From an uncultured Acidobacteriota bacterium (GTDB taxonomy: Bacteria; Acidobacteriota; Terriglobia; Bryobacterales; Bryobacteraceae): a DNA stretch of 11,200 nucleotides. The notes under the pieces are model-generated. The model was given only the letters and a program-made list of their open reading frames with translations, did no database searches and was not told the DNA's origin. Positions 6,278-11,200 of the stretch are shown here, in pieces (position 1 is the stretch's first letter; each line of letters starts with the position of its first letter). The position numbers were made by a program, and so were the translations under genes. The DNA lies in the NCBI GenBank assembly GCA_937952345.1, contig CALFYN010000663.1:1-11200 (forward strand). The letters are read 5' to 3'.

Positions 6278-6303
6278 CCGCGGCGGTGCGAGCCGCGGCG
6301 GTG
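6278..6303. repeat. Tandem CCGCGGCGGTG repeat upstream of the glycan locus
   Basis: The 11-base unit CCGCGGCGGTG occurs at 6278-6288 and again at 6293-6303, a 15-base period. The CCGCGG core is itself palindromic, so both a direct repeat and a hairpin are possible. It lies 50-75 bases before the first gene of the putative glycan-utilisation cluster and could be an operator. Chance similarity in GC-rich DNA is not excluded. Confidence 0.45.
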
Positions 6304-6352
6304 ATGCGACCGGAATTACCGCCCGGTTGTTGGAGAAAAGGACTTCAGGGTC

Positions 6353-7594
6353 ATGAATAGCGTCCGGTTTTTGCCCGCATTTGCTCTCCTTCTCACAATT
6401 TTTCCCCTCCGCGCCGCTCCCCGCGACTACCGTTTCGACGGCAGCATCAGCCGCCCGGTTCTCGAAAACTACCTCTCCCGATCGATCACGATGACCGAAC
6501 TCTATCGGTCGCCAGGGAACCTCGACGACGACATCCGTATGCTGCGCAACATAGGAGCCAAGTTCGCCGGCAGAACCATCTACGTCTGGGGCCGGGAATC
6601 GAGGCTCGCCGAGCCCGAATTCTGGAAACAGGGCCGTGAAATGGTGCGTCGTTTGCACCGCGTCGACCCTGACATGGTGCTGCAATCCTGCGTCTTTGAA
6701 ATCGTCACGCAGGAAGTAGGGCAGATTCCCGTGCCCGAATGGGTGTTCGAAGAATTCCAGGCGCCGCCCGAAACACGGCACTTCGATTACGAAAACATGC
6801 TCTTTCCCGACGGACGCATGGTGAACCACTGGCGCCAGGGGTCCTCCGTTCCCGACATCCGGCAATTGGAAACGAAGATGTGGTTCTTCTTCCTTTCGGC
6901 TTCCTACATCGACATTGGCATCGAGGCCATTCATGTCGGCCAACTCGACCTGATGGGCCGCGGTGACCCGGAGTATCGCCATTGGGCCGACCTGCTCCAC
7001 CGCGTGCGCGCTTACGCGAAAAGGAAAGCACGCCGCCACTACGTGATCCTCGATGCGCACGTACCCAAGGCAGGGCCGGTGGTGGACGGCAAGTTGCTGC
7101 TCGATTTCCACTCGTTCCCGCTGCGGCCCAGAGAGGTGGCGGGCTCCCCCGGAAAGGCTGTTCTCGAGGTGGGATACTCCGATTCCCTCTACCAGCGCTC
7201 CCGCGGCGGCATCGCCCCCAGTGGCTGGAAGTGCGAACACCTCCCCTATCTGGTGGAGTTCGACAACTTCGGCGGAACGCGCAACCCCGGCCAGGCCTCG
7301 CAAACCGAGCGCCCATCCATCTTTACCTGGGGCTACGACGAGATCACCTGGTTCTCCCATCAGCCCGAGGCCTACCGCAATGAATGGTTGCGATACGCCT
7401 GGCAATGGCTCAAGCGGCACGACCGCAACGGCTTCCTCCAGATGCCGGGCGGCAGAATGCTCACCAACGGACCAGCCGACCCCGATGGCGGCGAAAGGCT
7501 CCGATGGTACTTCGCCAACACGAAAAGTGAGGCCTGCCCGCGGGGGTTCAGCCAGGAAGAAACCATCCGGTCGATCTGGTCGGCCGGGGAATAA
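6353..7594 (+). CDS. Secreted protein of unknown function, possibly a TIM-barrel glycoside hydrolase
   Basis: A 413-residue exported protein with signal peptide MNSVRFLPAFALLLTIFPLRA (predicted cleavage near residue 21). AAGGA at 6338-6342 lies about 10 bases before the ATG. I do not recognise a named family. The mature chain alternates short hydrophobic strands with helices in a way that suggests a beta/alpha barrel. Strand-like segments are TIYVWGRES (75-83), MVLQSCVFEIV (108-118), AIHVGQLDLM (192-201), HYVILDAHV (229-237), KLLLDFHSF (247-255) and YLVEFDNFGG (299-308). Acidic residues at strand ends that could be catalytic are E116, E191, D234, D251, E302 and D304. This resembles retaining or inverting glycoside hydrolases, but no known catalytic signature is evident. 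It lies 49 bases upstream of the TonB-dependent receptor gene on the same strand, with a GH71/GH99-like gene after that, so a role in glycan breakdown is inferred from context. Confidence 0.87.
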   Translation: MNSVRFLPAFALLLTIFPLRAAPRDYRFDGSISRPVLENYLSRSITMTELYRSPGNLDDDIRMLRNIGAKFAGRTIYVWGRESRLAEPEFWKQGREMVRRLHRVDPDMVLQSCVFEIVTQEVGQIPVPEWVFEEFQAPPETRHFDYENMLFPDGRMVNHWRQGSSVPDIRQLETKMWFFFLSASYIDIGIEAIHVGQLDLMGRGDPEYRHWADLLHRVRAYAKRKARRHYVILDAHVPKAGPVVDGKLLLDFHSFPLRPREVAGSPGKAVLEVGYSDSLYQRSRGGIAPSGWKCEHLPYLVEFDNFGGTRNPGQASQTERPSIFTWGYDEITWFSHQPEAYRNEWLRYAWQWLKRHDRNGFLQMPGGRMLTNGPADPDGGERLRWYFANTKSEACPRGFSQEETIRSIWSAGE

Positions 7595-7632
7595 CAGGTG
7601 CAACGGTGAAGAGAGAGAAGTGTTTCAGACTC

Positions 7633-7637
7633 AGGAG
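7633..7637 (+). promoter_or_regulatory. Ribosome-binding site fixing the receptor start
   Basis: AGGAG lies 6 bases before ATG 7644, where a signal peptide begins. This excludes the longer in-frame extension that runs back into the preceding gene. Confidence 0.75.
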
Positions 7638-7643
7638 TCTTAT

Positions 7644-10600
7644 ATGATATATAAAAATGCATTCTGGCCGGCGGCCCTGCTCATCGCCGTCTGCCCGATG
7701 ATGCTCGCCCAGGTGGAACGAGGCGGCATCTCCGGTACGGTGCTCGATCCCACCGGCGCCTCCATCCCGCGCGCCAAGGTGACCGCCGTCAATCAGGCCA
7801 CGGGAGTCGCCGCCGTCGTGGAAACCACCGAAAGCGGCAACTACAAGATCCCTTATCTGGCGGCGGGCAGGTACAACCTGACCGTCGAGTTGCAGGGATT
7901 CTCCACCAACCGCGTGGCCGACGTACCCGTGCTGGTGGGCCAGATCGCCACCATCGACGTCACGCTCCGCCCCGGCAGCGTGCATGAAGAGATCACCGTC
8001 ACCTCCAGCGCCGTCATGGTGGACCAGGTAAGCTCCTCGCTGGGCTATGTCACGGGAGCAAAGCAGATCATCGAATTGCCCACTGGGCGCAGCCCCTATT
8101 CGCTGCTCACCCTCTCCCCGGGCGTCATTGCCACCGGCAATACCGGCACCGGACCCATCGTCAGCGGCGGACGCTCCAACACCAACGCCATCCTCTTCGA
8201 CGGGCAGGATACACGGAACAACTCCACGCTCGACAATGCCTACACTCCGCCGCAGGAAGCCGTGCAGGAGGTCCGCTTCATCACCAACAGCTTCTCGGCC
8301 GAATACGGACGCTCCGCGGGAGGCGTCGTCGTGGCCGCCGGCCGTTCCGGAGCCAATCAACTGCACGGCAGCGCCTATGACTACTTGCGCAACGACAAGC
8401 TGAACGCCAACACCTGGGCCAACAACCGCAACAATGTGCGCAAGGGACGGCAGCGGCGCAATGAGTACGGCTTCACGCTATCCGGGCCCATCTACCTCCC
8501 CCGTGTCTACGATGGCCGGAACAAGACCTTCTTCTTCTTCAACTGGGAGCAGGTCAATGATCATGGCGTGAGCACACCCACGGCGAGTGTCCCAACAGCA
8601 TTGCAGAAAACGGGCGACTTCTCGCAAACGTTCACATCGAGCGGCGCTCTCATCCGTGTCTTCGATCCGCTCACCACCGCGGCCGATTCTTCGACATCCA
8701 GCCGCTTCGGACGCACCGTATTTCCCGGCAACATCGTCCCTGCCAGCCGCATCGATCCCATCACTCGCAAGCTGCTCGGCTATTATCCGGAGCCCACACT
8801 GCCGAACTCACCGACGGTGAACGTCAACTGGTCGGCGAACTTCGCCAATATCGTGAAAACCGACAAATATTTCGTTCGCGGCGATCAGAGCTTCGGCAAC
8901 AAAAACAAGCTCTTCTTCCGCTACGGCTATCAGACGACGCCGCGCACGAGCCCGTACACGAACATCGCCTTCCCGGGCGAAGGAACCAATGGCGGTGGCA
9001 ATCAGCAAGCGATCTCGCAGAGCGCCGGATTGAGCGATACACATACGTTCAGCCCCAACCTCTTCGGCGAGTTCCGCGCCGGATACACGCGCTCGGTGAT
9101 CAAGCTCACGCCGCTCAGCGTCGGCTTCGATATCACCACGCTCGGACTCCCCGCCTACCTCAAGGCGGCATCCACCGACGCGCTGTTCCCCCGCTTCAAC
9201 ATCACCGACTTCACCGCCCTCGGCCCGGACCGGGCCTCGCACAACGTGGATGCGGAAACGACACCGGAATTCCAGGGCCACCTCACCTGGTTGAAGGGGT
9301 CGCATGCCGTGAAAACGGGGTTGGATGTCCTCATCTGCCAGTTCAATACGTTCCGGCCCGACTATCCCTCCGGCACATTCAACTTTGGCCGCGCCTACAC
9401 CCAGGGTCCGGACCCGGCGCTGGCGTCGGCCACCGCCGGTTACGGCTTGGCCAGCATGCTGCTGGGATCACCCGATGGCGGCCAGTTCACCATCGGCCCG
9501 TCGCTCGCCCTGGCCCAGCCGAGCTTCAACTGGTATCTGCAGGACGACTGGAAAGTGCGCCGCAACCTGACGCTGAACCTCGGCATGCGCTTCGAGTATC
9601 AAACCCCGTTCAAGGAGCGGTACAATCAGATCGCCTTCTTCGATGCCGAACAGATCGAACCAACCACGGGGCAACGCGGCATTCTCACCATGACCAGCGC
9701 CAACAACCGTTACCCAAGCGACCCCAACTACAACTGGGCCCCGCGCGTTGGTCTGGCCTACACCTTCCTGCCCGAGACGGTATTCCGCGCCGGTTACGGC
9801 ATCTTCTACGCCCCGGGCAGCGGCGGCGTCGGATCCAGCCCCGGAGACCTCGGCAGCGGCTCTTCCGTATCCACCAGCACGTTCTTCGGACAGCCCCCGG
9901 CAGCGCCCAACACCCCCGTGACGGGCGCCTCGCTCGCCAATCCCTTCGTGACCGGACTCCGTCCCTATCCGAACAGCCTCGTGGGCAGCGGCATCGGAGC
10001 CATCTTCCGCGACTGGCGCACACCCATGAATCAGATGTGGAATGCGAACGTCCAACGCAGCCTCGGGAAAAACATGCTGGTGGAAGCCGCCTACATCGGC
10101 AGCCGCGGCCAGCGTATATGGAACAACTTCGCGCGCAACGCCACCAATCCCCAGTACCTGTCCATGGGCACCCAACTGAACAGCCTGGTTCCGAATCCGT
10201 TCTTCGGAAAAATCGCCATCGGCACGTTGAGCGCCGCCCAGGTCCGGCAGGGTACGCTGCTCGTGCCCTATCCGCACTACACGGGTGTGAACCAGATCCG
10301 CGCCTCGGTGGGCGATTCGGTGTACCACGGCTTCACCCTCCGCGCCGAACGGTCCTTCGAGCGCGGCCTGATGTTCCAGGTGTCCTTCACCGGCGCCAAG
10401 CTCATCGACAACGTCAACGAGCGTTTCCTCGGCGGCACCAACTACATCAACCCGTACGATCTGGGGAGGTCCCGATCCATCTCCGCGGCCGATGTGTCCA
10501 GGCGCTTCGTCGCCAACTACATCTATGAGCTGCCGATAGGCCACGGGAAGAGCTTCCTGTCCGAGGGTATTCTCGGCTGGATTCTCGGCAACTGGCAGAC

Positions 10601-11033
10601 CAGCGGCATCCTCTCCGCGCAGACGGGCACGCCCATCTCCATCGGCGCAGCCTGTAGTTTTCCCGGCGTCAGCGGCCTCGGCTGTTATGCCAACCGGCTC
10701 CGCAGTGGCGTCATTCCGTCGAATGAACAGACTATGGACCGCTGGTTCGATACAACGGCCTACGCCAATCCGGCCGCCTACTCCTTCGGCACCGGATCGC
10801 GCACGGAGCCCAACCTGCGCAACCCCGGCACCTTCGGCTTCGATTCGGTGATGAGCCGCTGGCAACCCATCCGCGAACGCATGCGCCTCCAGTACCGGGC
10901 GGAATTCTACAATATCTTCAACCACCCGAATCTTGGCGCCCCGGCCGCCGGCATCACGTCGTCCACCTTCGGCCGCATCACCGCGAAGACGGGCAACCGT
11001 ACAATGATGATGGCCCTGCGGCTCGAGTTCTAG
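7644..11033 (+). CDS. TonB-dependent receptor, Oar-like, with carboxypeptidase-regulatory-like domain
   Basis: An 1129-residue outer-membrane receptor. A signal peptide (MIYKNAFWPAALLIAVCPMMLA) is followed by a carboxypeptidase-regulatory-like beta-sandwich at about residues 25-110 (G-T-V-L-D-P-T-G-A...N-Y-K-I-P-Y-L-A-A-G-R-Y). Next come the E-I-T-V-T spacer, a plug domain at about 120-235 (S-G-G-R-S-N-T-N-A-I-L-F-D-G; S-A-E-Y-G-R-S-A-G-G), and a large barrel opening with H-G-S-A-Y-D-Y-L-R-N. The chain ends in M-A-L-R-L-E-F, with the terminal aromatic residue expected for Bam-dependent barrel assembly. Receptors of this kind are abundant in Acidobacteria and are thought to import oligosaccharides or other large substrates with energy from TonB-ExbBD. 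No SusD-like gene follows. The frame is open upstream to 7053 inside the preceding gene, but AGGAG and the signal peptide place the start at 7644. Cargo is unknown; neighbouring genes point to glycans. Confidence 0.93.
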   Translation: MIYKNAFWPAALLIAVCPMMLAQVERGGISGTVLDPTGASIPRAKVTAVNQATGVAAVVETTESGNYKIPYLAAGRYNLTVELQGFSTNRVADVPVLVGQIATIDVTLRPGSVHEEITVTSSAVMVDQVSSSLGYVTGAKQIIELPTGRSPYSLLTLSPGVIATGNTGTGPIVSGGRSNTNAILFDGQDTRNNSTLDNAYTPPQEAVQEVRFITNSFSAEYGRSAGGVVVAAGRSGANQLHGSAYDYLRNDKLNANTWANNRNNVRKGRQRRNEYGFTLSGPIYLPRVYDGRNKTFFFFNWEQVNDHGVSTPTASVPTALQKTGDFSQTFTSSGALIRVFDPLTTAADSSTSSRFGRTVFPGNIVPASRIDPITRKLLGYYPEPTLPNSPTVNVNWSANFANIVKTDKYFVRGDQSFGNKNKLFFRYGYQTTPRTSPYTNIAFPGEGTNGGGNQQAISQSAGLSDTHTFSPNLFGEFRAGYTRSVIKLTPLSVGFDITTLGLPAYLKAASTDALFPRFNITDFTALGPDRASHNVDAETTPEFQGHLTWLKGSHAVKTGLDVLICQFNTFRPDYPSGTFNFGRAYTQGPDPALASATAGYGLASMLLGSPDGGQFTIGPSLALAQPSFNWYLQDDWKVRRNLTLNLGMRFEYQTPFKERYNQIAFFDAEQIEPTTGQRGILTMTSANNRYPSDPNYNWAPRVGLAYTFLPETVFRAGYGIFYAPGSGGVGSSPGDLGSGSSVSTSTFFGQPPAAPNTPVTGASLANPFVTGLRPYPNSLVGSGIGAIFRDWRTPMNQMWNANVQRSLGKNMLVEAAYIGSRGQRIWNNFARNATNPQYLSMGTQLNSLVPNPFFGKIAIGTLSAAQVRQGTLLVPYPHYTGVNQIRASVGDSVYHGFTLRAERSFERGLMFQVSFTGAKLIDNVNERFLGGTNYINPYDLGRSRSISAADVSRRFVANYIYELPIGHGKSFLSEGILGWILGNWQTSGILSAQTGTPISIGAACSFPGVSGLGCYANRLRSGVIPSNEQTMDRWFDTTAYANPAAYSFGTGSRTEPNLRNPGTFGFDSVMSRWQPIRERMRLQYRAEFYNIFNHPNLGAPAAGITSSTFGRITAKTGNRTMMMALRLEF

Positions 11034-11034
11034 T

Positions 11035-11038
11035 GAGG
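11035..11038 (+). promoter_or_regulatory. Ribosome-binding site of the GH71/GH99-like gene
   Basis: GAGG overlaps the tail of the receptor gene region and lies 5 bases before ATG 11044, supporting translation from a shared transcript. Confidence 0.55.
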
Positions 11039-11043
11039 TACCC

Positions 11044-11200
11044 ATGATCGAATCCCGTTTCGCGCGATTTGTGCTCGCCCTTGTTGTGTGTGAAGGTGTG
11101 CTGCTGGCCGAAGTGGATCCTACCTCGCTCGATGGGAAGGTTCTGCTCGGCTACCAGGGATGGTTCACCTGCCCCGAGGATGACTCGGGGCGGTGGACCC
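11044..11200 (+). CDS. GH71/GH99-like glycoside hydrolase, N-terminal part (3' end outside window)
   Basis: Only 52 codons are visible. A signal peptide (about residues 1-22, MIESRFARFVLALVVCEGVL...LA) is followed by S-L-D-G-K-V-L-L-G-Y-Q-G-W-F-T-C-P-E-D-D. The block G-K-V-L-x-G-Y-Q-G-W-F-x-C-P is the characteristic start of the secreted GH71/GH99-like group, sometimes annotated as xylosidase/arabinosidase. Related enzymes hydrolyse alpha-glycosidic bonds in mannans or glucans, but the catalytic residues lie beyond the window. The start is 10 bases after the receptor stop, so the two genes are almost certainly co-transcribed and probably act on the same glycan. Identification rests on one well-conserved motif. 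Confidence 0.75.
   Translation, partial: MIESRFARFVLALVVCEGVLLAEVDPTSLDGKVLLGYQGWFTCPEDDSGRWT

Noticed and set aside
6197..7603. Open frame of 468 codons on the minus strand across the hydrolase-like gene
   Set aside because: It shadows a gene with a signal peptide and ribosome-binding site, and its translation shows no family motif.
7053..7643. In-frame upstream extension of the receptor by 197 codons
   Set aside because: It overlaps the preceding gene in another frame, its translation is S/R/P/T-rich, and a signal peptide with AGGAG begins at 7644.
9468..11045. Long open frame (525 codons) on the minus strand inside the receptor gene
   Set aside because: It lies antisense to a well-supported receptor and its translation is a low-complexity mix rich in G, A, E, V and H with no recognisable domain. 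Such frames arise from the strong GC bias at third codon positions.

Overview
The window looks like chromosomal DNA of an acidobacterium of the Bryobacter/Solibacter type. This is an inference from gene content: an Oar-like TonB-dependent receptor with an N-terminal carboxypeptidase-regulatory-like domain and no SusD partner, a Gfo/Idh/MocA oxidoreductase with a Tat-like N-terminus, a PEP-CTERM protein, high GC with strongly GC-biased third codon positions, and several TTG starts. No rRNA, tRNA, CRISPR array or insertion sequence was seen. No gene-free stretch exceeds about 205 bases.

Layout, left to right. (1) 1-290: the 3' end of an Rpn-family (PD-(D/E)XK nuclease/transposase-like) gene whose catalytic part lies outside the window. 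(2) 396-1496: a 366-residue protein of unknown function whose C-terminal half resembles the plant IQM (IQ-motif calmodulin-binding) protein core, with a G-x-F-H-S-S-F segment followed by D-S-G-H-Y-x-P-T-E. (3) 1565-3549: a two-gene unit of an SDR-family oxidoreductase and a Gfo/Idh/MocA oxidoreductase, 14 bases apart and probably acting on sugars or sugar acids. (4) 3754-4464: a secreted PEP-CTERM protein preceded by a 204-base spacer rich in GTAC-based inverted repeats. (5) 4474-5469, minus strand: a diheme cytochrome c peroxidase-like lipoprotein, convergent with the PEP-CTERM gene. (6) 5542-6222: a YhhQ/DUF165 queuosine-precursor transporter, divergent from the peroxidase across 72 bases with a symmetric AT-rich promoter-like element. 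(7) 6353 to the right edge: a co-oriented carbohydrate-uptake cluster of a secreted protein resembling a TIM-barrel hydrolase, an 1129-residue Oar-type TonB-dependent receptor, and the 5' end of a GH71/GH99-like glycoside hydrolase that starts 10 bases after the receptor stop.

How the genes may work together: region 7 reads as a SusD-less glycan-utilisation locus, with the receptor importing what the flanking exported enzymes release. Region 3 could oxidise the resulting sugars in the cytoplasm, but nothing in the sequence links it to region 7. The most promising items for follow-up are the IQM-like bacterial protein, the unclassified hydrolase-like protein, and the structured spacer before the PEP-CTERM gene. 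No clear-cut new defence or mobile system is visible.
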